The notes below the pieces were generated by a model. That model was given only the letters and a program-made list of their open reading frames with translations. It made no database searches and was not told where the DNA came from. Of a stretch of DNA of 64,000 bases, positions 18,959 to 31,526 are shown piece after piece. The stretch lies in the NCBI GenBank assembly GCA_002221725.1, contig NJFT01000085.1, positions 62,001 to 126,000 of the forward strand, read 5' to 3'. Position numbers and translations under genes: made by a program. This stretch comes from Scedosporium boydii. Taxonomy: Eukaryota > Ascomycota > Sordariomycetes > Microascales > Microascaceae. Positions within the stretch are counted from its first letter, which is position 1, and each line of letters starts with the position of its first letter.

Positions 18959-21900
18959 CTTGAGAAGAGATTCCTAACGAGTCGGGGGTTGGCTTGGGAT
19001 GAGCCCAAAGGGCGAAAATGGCAGAAATGCTGTTCTTTTTCCTGTCGATTCTTCTTTTTCGTTAGTACTACTAACCACAAAAGAAAGTTGAACCTGTCTG
19101 GGGGTAGGGGTCTCAAATGAGGGCCCGATGCCACATCCAAGCGACTTGCGTCCAGGAACGTATGCTCGACGAAGCGGAACGGCTGCCCGGCAGGGAGGAA
19201 ACGATGCAACGACGAAAGAAAGAATGAAACAACAATACCATACCTGAGACAGGGTAAACTGAGTTTGCTGGTGCGAACCAGAAGGTGTTGGATGATGAAG
19301 TTCGAAGAAGTACGATGAAGGGTGATGAAGGCGGAATGAAGTTGATTTGATTTGGAAGAAAAGAGGAAGAAGTTTTCGTGAAGCGGTGGTGGCCTCGAGG
19401 GAAATTTATGTGTTTCCAGAAGTGACGCGTCAGGGTTATTGATTCTACGGCACGCGCAAGAAACAATCACGTTACTGGAGCTGAGACTTCCCTTTACGAA
19501 AAATCTAAAGGGTTTTCTATTCTTATTATTGGAGGGAACTCGTGCTGAAATGCCGAGTCATTCGAGGAGGGAGGAGCGGACTGGAGGATCCTATGGGCTT
19601 TGTTGGGCTCCTTCCCGTCAGGGGACATCATGAGGAATTGTGGAGGGGGAACTCTGAGCGCAGAGGGGGGGTGAAAGATGGGGATGGTGTCTTTCTCATC
19701 TGTGAGGCGCAAGAGGGGGTTCAGTTGGAGACGAAGATGCAAGAGCTGGACTGTGGTCGTGGTTGTGGTCACTTTGGACTTACAGCTTATCGGGCCAGGT
19801 GAAGGCTTGCTGTCTTGTCTGAAATGGCAGCAGTAGGAATTCACCAAAATCCAGCTAAAAAGGGGCTACAGTTGTGCTTTCTCAGATATTATCCAGATTG
19901 TCCTTCACTTGAGAAGCCAGCTTTTGCTTTGGAGAGAGGTGGAAAGGAGCCAGCAAGAGGGAACAGGACCTGTCCTTGTCTGGAGGACTTGGATGGCTGT
20001 GAACTCTGATAGCGGCTTTTAAGAATATTATTATTACAGCTGAGTTGACTCTTTATGACCTCTGCTTCTGCTTTATTATTACTAAATTGACATCCTTTTT
20101 TGTTCATATTTTCTTGTCTTTGCTTGTTGTGCTCTTTCTCTTTTGTTGGAAGGCTTCGAGTTGGGAATGGGCGGGAGACTTATTGTGGGCTTATAGCTTC
20201 TGGAGGGTACTAACCATGGCTGAGACAGTTGTAGGTAACTTTGACTTGACATGTCCTTTAGCAGAATCGGGCACAGAAGTTTGTTGGAGTCTGTTTTGGC
20301 AGGATATAGCCACGGACAAGATAGGACTGGAGCTGCTGCTTCACTTTGGGGGGAGAGGGAGGTTACGCTACATCAAATGGGTCGTTTGCGATATCACAAT
20401 ACTCGTATCACGAGTCAAATTCACCACGTTGTATTTAACATAGAGACTAGGTCCCTTAAAGTGGCAGAGAAGAGTCGTTTATTATCGAGAATTCTTGTAG
20501 TCTGGATTACCTAGTACAATTTGTCCATGATGGACAACCATATATCAATCCTAAATGCTCATTGCTTCCACCGTGGCGAAATGATTGTCTCCAACGATTA
20601 TCTCCGCTATGGTATTGTGTCCATGGGCGATGGGACGACTTCGCTTATAGGAAGGACGAGTCAAATAGATGTAGTCTTTGGGCCTTCGAATCTAAGCTAT
20701 ATTATTTCCTGGAGTTGTAATGCCGGGGAAATGTTTAGAGTCACTCGGGAGCCTGGTATCTACTTCTCTGCCGCCTCCCAGCCTTTCAACATATCAGCCT
20801 GTGCCCTCCCTCGAACTTCGTAGGGGGTCGTAGACACCGTAATAAGAAGCAACTATCTTCTGAATGTCCCTCAAAGGCTTCGCGCAGAGCTTTCTCAGTA
20901 CCAGGGCGGCCTAGGAAGACGAGACGGTGTCGAATTTCGCGAGGGTTATTGGCGTGGACCTAAGGAGCGAAGAGGAGTTAGCGCTGGGGGTAGAAGACAA
21001 AAGGACGGCGGAAAACATACAAGGGGAGAGTTGTACCGCTAAAGACTCCCCTCTTCATCGATAAAATGGGCATAGTAGCCGGATGTAGTTCGGATTGAAC
21101 TCTCCCAGGCAACGGCCATGATAGAGCTCAGTTGTGGTCGTTCACAGACATTACTTACCGCCTCCCACCCTCTTAACCATTTCTTCGAAGCACCTTTAGC
21201 CTCTGCTCGTGATCTATTGTTGCCTAGGTCCATTTTCCAACGGCTCCGTTTCAACTCCGTCTCTATCCACAGGCTCGACTGGCGTTTTCGAGTGGTAGCG
21301 GCCTTGCCAACCGCTTAGGCTCGGGATATATTTGCGGCGATCTTTTTCGTTGGGGGATGGACTCGAAGCTCTCGGAATACTTTTGTTTCTCGGTTGTAGG
21401 CTTGAATGCTCCGGTCTGTTTCTAGTCGGTGAGCTTATCATCTTGTCGTCGCCGTCGTCGTCGTCGTTGTGTTGATGTCCATCGTGCCGCAGCGGCCCAT
21501 CGTTTCAGGGCCTTAGGATTCACTCTTGTATTTTATGGAAATAAATGGAAACAAGGTAGAACCTCCAGGAGTGGTACTTGCCTGGAACGAGGAAACGCGT
21601 CAGGCCTGACCGTAGGGAATACCAAAAAATACGGCCGATTATTTTTCATTGTCCTCCCTCGTTTTCGTTTCTCTGGCGTATTTGCCTGTGATGCGGGGGT
21701 GGGGTAGTTCCTTCCCCCCTCATCCTCGGGTTCCTGGGAGATGGACGCTGCTCCTCCTCCTCCGAAGTAAGAGAGTGGCTGCTGCCAGTCCATGAGCCGT
21801 GGTGAGATGATCCTCGACATCCGGCTTCATGGTCCAGACGCTGATGGTGGAGTGTTCAAAGATCCGCTGCCTTCTTTGCTTCGCGATTCCCGCCCTTTGC

Positions 21901-23012
21901 GTAACATATATCAACGCAAACATATATATGCCGTGCAGGTCTTGCCTTTCGACTCTGTCAGGGTACGCCTGATTACCTCGCCTGGTCTTGCCGCCGAAAA
22001 CTTTGGCTGTAGCTCACCTCTCCAACCACGGCGGGAAGGGGGATACATATTCCTCCAAAGGACAAGTCTCCTTCAGTAGGTCACCCGCCTCCTTTGTCTG
22101 GTGCTGGAATTTCTTTGTAGGCAACCTCTGATTCCTAGCAAGTTTATGTGCTGCCGCTTTACTCGGGAATGCCCGCTTTCGAGGCAGTGGAGCTAGGTCA
22201 ACGGCTTGTCTCGTACGAAGAGGAAACAGCGCAACTTGAGGACGGAGTGCTGACGCCCCTGGGAGGTCTATATTGTCCGGGCCATTCTCCCCTCCCTAGT
22301 CACCGGTCTCGCCGTGCATACAACCCTTGTCCATACATCGCTTCTTTTTTCAACGTGCAGCGGAAGTTACGTTTAATCACCGGAGACAACCACGGTCACG
22401 AGATGGACAGAGGCTTGCTTCTATTTTCGGCGAAGCAAAAAATCAAGGGACAATGCCAGATGTTGAATGCACAGAAAACCCCTTCCTGCCGGTGATCGAG
22501 CCGCCTGTTCAAGGGGCGCTGTTGGCCATGATCCGACAGGATACTAGGGTTGTCCCAGGCAGACAGCTGCAAGGAACCTGCGGGGACTCTCGGCCCTGGA
22601 GTATCGACCGGGACAAGGGGAAGAGATGCACTCAACCTTGGAGGATAGGCTCCCTCTCTGTAGCAGCGAGAGGAGATCCCAACGATAACGGAATTGAGCA
22701 TTGATGAAATTAGCGAATAACGGCTTCCCAAAACGATCGTTGGTGTAATAGATAGGGGGGCGCGATTGTTTTTCTGGGGTACATCAGGACCTGGAGTTTC
22801 TGATCAGCGATCCATGGACCAGGGTTTCTTTGTTATGATCAGGGATTTGGGGAGCAGGCTGCAGCTGAATTCAGATTCAGGTGTGGCTGAGTCGAACAAT
22901 GTTGGGCAAGGCTGCCACGCCTAGCTAGAAACACGAATGATGAAGACCTAACAAAAACCTGAGAAGACAAATCCAGGAGACGAGAAATCCGAAAGCCCAG
23001 AGCCACGGCAAC
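18959..23012. other. DNMT5 upstream flank and gene-poor stretch
   Basis: About 4 kb with no recognised gene. The first 500 bases probably hold the DNMT5 promoter and leader. A long minus-strand frame at 18733-19470 overlaps the DNMT5 start in another frame and looks like a shadow. One short plus-strand frame (20527-20823) is listed as a weak candidate. A CGT/CGC-rich microsatellite lies near 21440-21470. I found no transposon coding domain. Confidence 0.4.
20527..20823 (+). CDS. weak candidate small protein
   Basis: An ATG-initiated frame of about 98 codons ending in TAG at 20821-20823. The composition is protein-like (mixed polar and hydrophobic residues, segments such as GIVSMGDGTTSLIG and QIDVVFGPSNLSYIISW) and not repetitive. 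I recognise no family, signal peptide or splice signals. It stands alone in a gene-poor stretch, so chance is a real alternative. Confidence 0.2.
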   Translation: MMDNHISILNAHCFHRGEMIVSNDYLRYGIVSMGDGTTSLIGRTSQIDVVFGPSNLSYIISWSCNAGEMFRVTREPGIYFSAASQPFNISACALPRTS

Positions 23013-25337
23013 ATGGCAAGTCCGGAAGATCTCGTCGCCGTTGTGGAACAACTCGTCCAACGAGTCGCCTCTCTGACCGACAAACTTGGGGAAACAAACA
23101 AGCAGCTGCAGAGCCTCGCAGAAAGCTCCGGCTCATCGAGGAGCGCACCGACGGAACCTTACGCGATCCCGAAAGGCTGCTTCATCGAGTCAGACGTACG
23201 TCTGAGGAGAATCGTGACTACGCAACAGGACGTAGATGTGGCCCGTCAAAGTCTCAAGGCCAATTTTGATGGGTACCTGCGCTGCAAAGTGATCACCATC
23301 CTCGACGCACCGGTCTTGGTCCTTGACCACCTCGATTCTAGGATCCAATTTCCATATCCGCGTGGCCAGATACCGCTGCGCGGCACTGCTGTCCCCGAAT
23401 TTTCAGAAGACCAGCTAAGATCTCTTCTTAAAGAGGAGCTTGCCCAATGGCCCTGGCAGCATGCGGCTGACTATTTCCTGCCGAGGGCGCAAAGAAAAAC
23501 GCGCTTGTCGGTGGATGGGAGCTTAGCGCTCCTCGGGAAGCAATCTCACTGGTTTACTCAGAATTCGCAGGGGGTAATTCGTCTGCGAGGGTGTAAAGAA
23601 CTGTTCTCCGGCGTCTCTTCCAGAGGATCATTGCAACCATCTCCGTCTAGGGATTTCCAGTACGGTTAAACCTTTCCCCGGACTCATCTCCACGGACGTT
23701 TTCTTTTAACGATAACTAGTGTCTTCGTAATTCGTGCTGGCATTATACCATTCAACGACTTTCCAAGTCTCTCGGCCCTTGTCGCCCGCCCCGATATCCC
23801 GATCAAAGAGATCAGGCCGATTTCCCAGGTACGCTCATTCCTGGAAGAATTCTTGGATTTGTCATTGGTCAAGCTTTGGTATCAACTATACTGGTACCCG
23901 GACGGTATAGGGAACGTCTTTGTGTTGGACCACCATTCTCGCTGCTTCCGGGTTGCGGCCTATGAACCCGAGACCTGGGGAGACTTAATCCCGGCCGAAT
24001 TGCGCCAGCTCCGCGGATTCTTGTTGAATCGCAGGTATGGGCGTTTCCCCGGTAGACCTTGGTTCAAAGAATCTTTCGTGTCCGTCCAATGCAAATTTTC
24101 GAGGGTATTCGGCCAACCAAATATCCTTCCAGACTTCAGGATCGTCGTCCTGACGGAAAAATGCCATGTGATAGACATCGAACGCCTACAAGAGTTCAAG
24201 GACGGCCCGGTAGTCGCCAAAGGGTTCGCGGCGGGTATTCACCTGTTCCAACTTGTCGTCTACAAATCGATAAAGCATTGGTTTGAGGGATGGGAAAGCT
24301 GCCTATGGTGGCTGGACAAAGAATGCGGCATTAAGGTGAGTCTGAGCCCTCCTGTTCATGTCGTTGGCTGCGGTGACCTGGATTTTCTCCCATCCCCCCC
24401 CGGTTCCTGATAGATTTACCTTCGAATCTAACGACTTTCAGGTCAAGGATACGTTGGATGAGGGCAAGATGGAGGCTTTAATGTTCGACCAGTCATTCCA
24501 ACTATCAAAGAAATATTTTCTTAGTCTCCAGGACCTTCGCATCTTCCAGAGAGACGTCCCGAATCAGCGAAAATCAATCGAAGCCATGGCCAAGGATTTC
24601 TCAGACGATATCTGGATTAGAGATAAGTTGCTGGGTCTTCCAGAGATGAGTCTTGAACATCCGTTCCTGGCCGAGGAAATCCGTACCTTGCAAGCGAACA
24701 TGAATGTCATCGTGGCCTATCACGGCGAATTAGAGAGGAAGCTTCTGGAGAGAATTGCCGCCAAGACCGAAGAGATCAAGGGACTCCGCGACGCGGTCAG
24801 TGAAACGAGACAATTTACCCTGTCTTTCCATTCCCGGGCATCTTGAACAGGACAGGACTGACTTCGGTCTCCAGCTCTTCAATGCCACAGCGCTCCGTGA
24901 AGCCTCCGAATCCTCGAAAATGGGCCGATACATATTCGCCTTTACCATCGCCACTATCATCTACCTCCCACCCAGCTTTATTGCTGTAAGTTCTTTTTTG
25001 TCCCCCTTCACGTCGGTGCTCGAGAGAGAAAAGCAGGCGGTAACAGTTTGGCAACGTTTGTTAAAAGACGGTATTCGGGACCGACCTGTTTCATGAAGAG
25101 GTTGTCGGAGACACCATCGCCAAGTTTAGGAGCGCAACCATCACCTTGTCTCTTGGCACCTATGTCATTGCCTTTCTCGCCCTGTGGGGTGTTTATAAGA
25201 TGCACGCCGTGGAACCCTTTCTTAAACGGAGCAGAGATCTCTTGGTAGGTAAGGCGCAGGCCTGGAAGAGACGAGCGGCCGATTTATTTTACCGCGGAGG
25301 GAGAAAGGACAAGGGAGATTTAATCTTAGATGTATGA
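23013..25337 (+). CDS. CorA-like membrane protein with long N-terminal region
   Basis: My five-exon model is 23013-23590, 23720-24335, 24442-24795, 24875-24985 and 25068-25337, giving 642 aa. The last four junctions are in phase with good signals. Intron 1 is inferred (weak donor GTGTAA, branch TTAAC, acceptor CTAG) because without it a TAA at 23667 ends the frame. The N-terminus has a short coiled-coil-like segment (about residues 5-40, ending LGETNKQLQSLAE). The C-terminal third has the CorA-like fold: a long helix with LEHPFLAEEIRTLQANM and ELERKLLERIAAKTEEIKGLRDA, then TM1 (FAFTIATIIYLPPSFIA), a degenerate GMN loop reading VFGTDLF, and TM2 (LGTYVIAFLALWGVY). True CorA channels keep Gly-Met-Asn there, so Mg2+ transport is doubtful. 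Fungi carry many such CorA-like proteins of unknown role. The neighbourhood is accessory in character. Confidence 0.75.
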
Positions 25338-25500
25338 GCCGTACTAAGCGGCCGACGGGTTCGGTACGAGAGCGTCCATGCGGCTCTGAAGATATTATCT
25401 GACGCTTGGTTCGTCGCTGCCATTTAACACCACAGACCAAGCCATTAGAGGCCTAGTCGAGAAGCTTTCCTAGCGAGAATCACATCTCTTTTCAAGATCG

Positions 25501-25959
25501 TTAATGTGATTCGATGCGGACAAACACCACCTCGCCATGAAGCCTTAAGACTGCGAATGTCCGGCTTCTAATACCAGCGTTAGCCAAGTTATAAAGGCCC
25601 TCACTGTCTGTCCTAGGCCATACATTTCCAATATCTACCGGGTGAATTTCTTCCTCGCCTTCGAACCTCTTCGCCGAAGAGGGTTTTGGAGATATCAAGT
25701 ACACCGGAGCATCATTTGGTACGGATCACGCTGAGGGCGCAGTTACTCCTAAGCATCTGCCACAGAGGCAGAACGGTTTGTTAACAAGTTCCCCTGCCTT
25801 CTTAGGGGATCTGGACCCGCAGCCCTTGCGAGATTTATTGTCCTCTCCTCGATATCTTTGGGCTTGAGCCTGTATCATAAGAGCAGACCAAGATTGAAGG
25901 AGTTCACCAACAACCTCAACAATAAACAGAATGCCATGATGATGAGTGCCTGGATTCAT
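25501..25959 (-). pseudogene. coding-like stretch with one in-frame TGA
   Basis: Two minus-strand frames in the same phase, 25959-25729 and 25725-25501, are separated by a single TGA at 25726-25728. The upstream part includes a Cys-containing segment ending CLCGRCLGV. The downstream part ends in a protein-like tail with GLYNLANAGIRSRTFAVLRL and a TAA stop. A CGA-to-TGA change would explain the break, and no intron across the stop is convincing. I do not recognise the family. It may be the 3' end of a decayed multi-exon gene whose other exons lie at 26-28 kb. Confidence 0.3.
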
Positions 25960-26779
25960 GCCCGAGTCACCATTCCTGTCTGAAGTGATCTTTTATAGCC
26001 TCATCGCCAAGCAGGCGGCTCGGGCTCATTTGAAAAAACTTGGCCACGGCTGCTGGCTCGATTCGACATCGCGGTAGTCGGGTTCGACATACGATCTTCG
26101 ATGATGGTGAGATTCCACGCTCTTCTCAGGTTTCCTCAGCGCTGACCCTTGTCGTCTATAGATCTCCACGAGGGCTCCCCAATGCTGCGTTCTTCTTCCC
26201 AGCACCTTCTCCTTCGTCTGCGTCGCAACCCCGGAAAGCGAGGGCGCCGAAAGTTTCCTTGGCTCTGTGCTGCTCCAACGAGCTGCGTGATTTTCTGAGG
26301 GTTTAGGACAGTGTATATAATGTTCCCAATGGCGCAAAACAGGAGACATCACCGAGACAAGGGCTTGTGTAGCCAAGTGCCGGCCTCAGAAGTGGAACGC
26401 GGATTTATTGCCAAATGGAACAAGGGAGCCATGAGCTGTCCAAGAAAGGAATGAAGGAAGAACGTCAAGTTGTCTCGCAAGTGGCTTGACTGGGCTACTT
26501 CTTCCAGCATATTAAGGGCCGAGACTGATGTCTAGGGTCTCACATATGAACTTGGCGCTTCCACGCCTTTCCTCAGTGAGAGGAGAGTCTCGAAAGGGAT
26601 AGATCCACCATAGACATCTTGTCGTGATGTAACCACTTCCGGTCATGGCGCTGGTGAAGGAGCTCTGACTGTCGCAGGGATTTCAGTCTGAGCCGTCGGC
26701 ACACTTGTGGATCCATCGGGTTCGACATGTCCTTCCCTCGAATGCAGAAAAGTCTGCAACTGTGCGCCCAAGTTCGTCA

Positions 26780-27040
26780 TCATTCTTTGGGTTGCTTGAA
26801 GTTGACTTTGCTGAGCATTTCTGCATCTCGTCGTTCATCAGGAATTTCTCTCGGTTCGTAGTAATATTGGTCAAGTATAGCAGATTCGTCGACAAAAGCA
26901 AACTCGTCAGGGTCCTCTTGTTCACTCTGTCCCTGTGGTTGCGAGGACGATGAAGCGATTGCTGGCTTCATGTACTTGACGAATGATCTGTAGGACTGCC
27001 CAAGCTCTCGCGAATAAGCCGCTCTTGCTTCGTTGAGTTC
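26780..27040 (-). CDS. candidate terminal exon, unknown protein
   Basis: A minus-strand frame preceded by a good acceptor (TGTCACAG at about 27041-27048) and ending in TGA at 26780-26782. The 86-residue product starts ELNEARAAYSRELGQSYRSF and continues with an acidic Ser/Gln-rich segment and a Tyr-rich piece (DQYYYEPRE). The composition is protein-like. No start exon could be linked with confidence; 27853-27974 is one possibility. No family recognised. Confidence 0.3.
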   Translation of the reverse strand, partial: ELNEARAAYSRELGQSYRSFVKYMKPAIASSSSQPQGQSEQEDPDEFAFVDESAILDQYYYEPREIPDERRDAEMLSKVNFKQPKE

Positions 27041-27852
27041 CTGTGACAACAGCCGCAAATTTGATCATCATGTCAAGCCGGCGAGCAGTTATATATATAG
27101 CTTCAGTCCCGGATTCCGAGGCATTTCAGGACAATATACTCAGCGGTCTTGAACGTGGTCGTGCACTCAAGCTGGGTATTCAACCCGCAAAACATTCTTG
27201 GGGGTTCCCTTCCGCTCTTTCCTTCACGGCCCAGCTCGAAGCGTTGGTGCAATATTTGATGCCAGCCGTGTGATTAGCGTGACGTGCTCCCAGACGGTTG
27301 GGCCGTTCACATTTCTCTCCCCTCGCCCGGCTCACAAAACGAGGCCATCACCGGGTGGAATGAGGAGTGAGGGAAGAAAGAATTACAGATTCGGTGTCCA
27401 AAGTATATAGCTACGACGAGGCTTCTTCGTGACTCGAGTGGCGAACGCGCGAAAAGAGGTAAAGGAGAATCCGCGAGATGGAGCCCCAAAGCGCTCGGCA
27501 CTGGTTTGACTCGACTTTGTTCCAAGACTGCAAGATTTATCCGTCGTGTGTTTTTCCATCGCCGCCTCCATTCATTCTTCCCACCCGTCACCATCCAGTT
27601 AACTCTCCTTCTCCGGATTCCTAACTCTGTGGGTTTTGGCTTTTTCGGCCTCATGGTCAAAGAAGGCGAGTGTGTGAAATCGGGGAACATCTCCATCGAT
27701 AATGTAAATAAGTTTCCTTGTCGAATTCTTTGAGGTCTTTGGACCTGCTCTTCATGGTGTAATAGGAGGTTGGCACCGCTGTCAGCACGGTCGTCGTTGG
27801 GGTCAAGGTGACCATCCACATGTAGGACGTGCCAGCCCACAACCCGACTTAC

Positions 27853-27974
27853 CTTCTGGACGTAGGCAAAAAACTTCCGAGGAAGCCTAGTCTTGGGACC
27901 ATCTGCCGCAGTGACTTTAATGAGAGCGCCCACGTGAATGAGGAGAAAAAGGGACTCGTATGTGTCTGGTGATC
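27853..27974 (-). CDS. candidate internal exon, unknown protein
   Basis: A minus-strand exon-like segment bounded by an acceptor (GTGTCAG, just upstream of 27974) and a consensus donor GTAAGT (27852-27847). It reads GSPDTYESLFLLIHVGALIK and then a basic segment ending FFAYVQK. The flanking splice motifs and protein-like composition are the only support. I recognise no family and could not connect it in phase to a neighbour. Confidence 0.25.
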
Positions 27975-29583
27975 CTGACACCCATGCGCTGGCTAGCTAT
28001 CGGTGAATTGGGGCAGATCCTCTGTGATCACCTAACAACAGGTTTATGCGCTCAATCCACATGCAAAGCCATCATTACCTTCGCCTTCCCATCGACCTTC
28101 TCTGTATTTGTTCTCAAGGTTGGTAGTTTGGGAGTGGCTATCCCCGTCCTCACGCCCGTCACCTTCGGCGTCATCTCCATCCTCCTGCCCGCGGATGGAA
28201 CTGAAATCCGTGGTTATTAGTTAATCTGGAAGAAAAGATTAGGGAAAGGAAAAAGATCAATGGTTATACTGTATGCTGGTAGAGGAACTGGATCAAATTT
28301 GAGGGCCCTATATCGGCGATGCCATGGCGTCATCGTCCGTCGGTTCTCGAGGATGCTGCTTGCTCATCTTGGTAATGAAGCTCCTACGGTGCTGCTGTCC
28401 TGGTTCCGGGGCCGGGGTTGGTGATGTTGGCTCATTGGATTTCGCCCCCAGCAAGCCGACGGATGGCCTACTCCAGGGGGTGTCGGATGCGCCTCGGGCG
28501 AGACTCCGAAGCTCGCCCCTATCGTCCGTGGTGAGAGCGTTTCCCGCTGACGTCAAACGCCTTCAAGGACCACCCACACGTTGACGGCTTTACCAACCAT
28601 CTACTCTGGTTGGCCGAGAACCGTCAATCCTTGCTTAAAAACGGGGTCGAGAGTCTTTGGATACGGGAGCAATATTTGGCGACAGTGGTACACTTGTCGC
28701 TCGGTCACTATTCGCGCCGACGCGGCTGGCGCATACCGACAAGCAGTGTTATAGGCATCGAGTGCCTGGTGATGACCCCCAAGCTCAACAGGTGCGAGGA
28801 CTAACTGGTTGGCAAACTGCAGAGACACTCGCGGGCTTAAAGGTGGCCTCCGTAGCACAATTTTCAACTGAATTATCGTGTATTCCGCTCAGATATGTCA
28901 CCGAGAAGTTAAAGTTCCTCGACTCATCCGCAAATCATCACAGCCAGTCCAGCCATCCTGCATGGCGGCAGGGAAAAAAAGAAACCGAGGGCATCGCTTC
29001 CCGTTTCGACCAGCGTATTCGCCGCGTAGCCAGGCCTTTCAAATGAAACCCCAGTTTCCAACCCGGGTATGATCTTTGGTATTTGGGTTTCACATATGAT
29101 GTGAGGAAATGTCTGCTGTTCATGGATCAATGCCAAAGAACTGCTTCCTTCTGGCCCACTCGGCAGCCGTCTGAAAAGAAAGACGAACAGCCACCAGCAT
29201 GCCTGCCAGTCGACAGATATTATCTTGGAAGCCCGTTCCTCTTGGAATCTGGGGTCGCCATACCGAAGAGGTGTTTTGAAACGCCGAAATCATACACTCG
29301 TGGTAGACGCATTGGCATCGATCCCGAATAGAGAACCAACCGAGACCGATGATACAAACATGACCGAAATATCCTACTGATGGGGCTGTCCATCGTGGAT
29401 CCCAATTTAAGACAAATAAAAGATGACGAGGCTCGGATCTTCGAGAAAGAGAGTTCTCAGACGATGGAGGTGTTCGCGGGACCGTTCGTACCTGCGTGGA
29501 AATCTTGAGTCTGGGGGACATGGCAGCTCTGGATGATCCATGGTATAGAAATACTCAAATAGGTCGCCCATTCCCCCAACCCC

Positions 29584-30454
29584 TTACCCACAAACGCCAG
29601 TGTTTCCAGGCGTAAACCTCTTGCCTATTCTCTCCTGTGAGGAAGGCGGATGTCCGCTGCTTACTGAGGCACTCCGCAGACACGCTCCAACCCAAGGATC
29701 AATCATCTCGCGAATGAATTGATGATTTCGTTGTTCGAACAGGTCCATGGGTATCCTTCCGGCCATCCGTCGAAGGTACGCCTCTGCCTCTTGCTCAGTA
29801 CGAAGGTCTGGGTCCATAATTATGTTCTGGCCCTACCATACCATGTCGGGAGTGTCAGAAAAGACACACCTTGCCTTGGGGGTTTCATCCACAAGGCAGG
29901 CGTATTGCCCATCTTCAGGGTTCTCCGGCACAAGATACATATATTCCCGCCTACATTTTGATGGTCCTTCTGACAAGTAGCGTGCCGTTTCTGAATGCCT
30001 TGGTCTTAGTTCTAATTGACCTTGGCCAATTATGGTCAAGCTTACTTCTCCTGAAAAGGGCCCTTGTTAGCGGAGTCTGACTAGAGTCTGAAAAGAGTAT
30101 AAACTTACGATTATGATCGCTCCCACAAGCGTGAAGAGTTATCTGGAAGATTACTTCCCAAGGCGGCTTGATTTTCCTCTGAATGAGCAGTGCAAACCCA
30201 AAGTCTGCGCCTGTCTGAGCCAATTCCTCAACTGCTTTGCAAATCTTTCGCAAAACTCGCATTCTACCACACGGGGAGTAGTCCGGGGACATGCTCACTA
30301 AGGCGTCCGATGCCAGGAGATGTCGCAAAGACTCCTCCTCAAGGAGGACCACTGTAGGTCTCGACTTTTCTTCACAGAAATGCTGGTATTTCTTCCCATG
30401 TAGAGATCGCACTGAGTCGCCCCTGATGTGTGGGAGACCACCCGACCTTCTCAC
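29584..30454 (-). pseudogene. two-exon coding-like stretch broken by an in-frame TAG
   Basis: Exon A (about 30454-30109) reads through RPTVVLLEEESLRHLL and GADFGFALLIQRKIKPPWE to a donor GTAAGT. Exon B starts after TTTTCAG at 30050, joins in phase (c plus ga), and continues with SLTIIGQGQLELRPRHSET and REYMYLVPENPEDGQYA. It then meets TAG at 29833-29835 after DTPDMVW. The same frame continues without break as GQNIIMDPDLRTEQEAEAYL to a stop at 29584. A 46-nt intron (donor GTGTGT, branch CTGAC, acceptor GTAG) would remove the TAG but shifts the frame. The start of the gene is not found. No family recognised. Confidence 0.35.
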
Positions 30455-31526
30455 GGCAGTTAAGAATTCAGAAGCTTGAAGCCATCGTTGTCCTGCTGCC
30501 AGGCCTTTTCCAGGGACACGCGACTATGACTTACGATCGAGTCGTCGCCCTTCTCAGTGGCATCCGATGAATGCTTGAGACCCGAACTGAGCTCTCCTCT
30601 TCATTCTCATTCGTTGCATGGAATGTGAAGTATGAGGAAACCGAGCCTCTTGAGCCGTAAGGAAAATAACTACCAGAGAGCTCACGAGTGAAGACGGGGA
30701 TACGGAAAAAAGAATATAGTGCTGATACCAACGACGAGAAGATGTTCTCGAAGCTTCGACGGCCGATGTCCGATGTCGTACTTGTACTTGTGTAAGGGAC
30801 TCTCGCCGGTTTTTTGTGCCGAGGATATTTAATTTACCCTTTCGGTGTTGGATAAAGGAGCAGGAAATCACTGTGGATCTATCCAAGTCCTTCAGGCCTA
30901 AGACCTACCTCCCTCGGAAGTTCGCAGTGCCGTCACACTATTCCTCGGATCTCTGCTAGGGCAAGATCTTATAGATCATCGGATATCTCCCTTCGCACTT
31001 TTCAACCTCCCAACCACCCGTGCGCTGCGGCTCATTGTGGATTAGTGTTTTTTGAGACAAACCAAGTATTCGTTGTTATTGTCCTGAGCGAGCTCGCGTT
31101 CAGGGCCGTTGAGCCAATCGTATATCCTCTCATTTCGACAGCGAACCGAATCGGTGGGGGGCTTCGCCAAAAGACGAGCATCCCCTCTACCATTGCCGAT
31201 GCCAGCAGGTTGGTCGATGAGCCGAGAAGTTTCTGGTTGAATGATGCCAAATCGGCACACTAGAAGATCTACCCTGGTTGGTAGGGACTCTTGAAAACTC
31301 TCGGCTTCTTGCAGCTTCAAGTCTGCATCAATTATCCTGTCCGGGGTCATGGCGAGGGTCGCACAGGCCAGGGATTTCCCCCTCGAACGTGATTGCAACT
31401 TCGGAACCGAGTCTACCCTACAGTAGGTGGAGTGGGTTGAGTAAGTGACGCGATAATGGGCTCCTTGAGTCCTAGTATATTGTCGGAGGAAGGCCGATGT
31501 CAACTTACGATGAGAATAGTGCTATC

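Larger units (their letters stand above)
25338..31526. other. accessory stretch with scattered coding-like fragments
   Basis: About 6 kb without an intact recognisable gene. Minus-strand coding-like pieces at 25501-25959, 26780-27040, 27853-27974 and 29584-30454 are listed separately. Further unassigned minus-strand frames occur at about 26026-26376, 29220-29521 and 31042-31503. Several have plausible donor or acceptor motifs, but I could not join them into one consistent protein. Confidence 0.4.

Noticed and set aside
18733..19470. 245-codon minus-strand frame over the DNMT5 start
   Set aside because: It overlaps the DNMT5 N-terminus in another frame, shows no domain, and covers what should be the leader and promoter.
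29833..29841. 9-nt GTATGGTAG as an intron
   Set aside because: It begins with GTATGG and ends with TAG and is in phase, but it is far below any plausible spliceosomal intron length.
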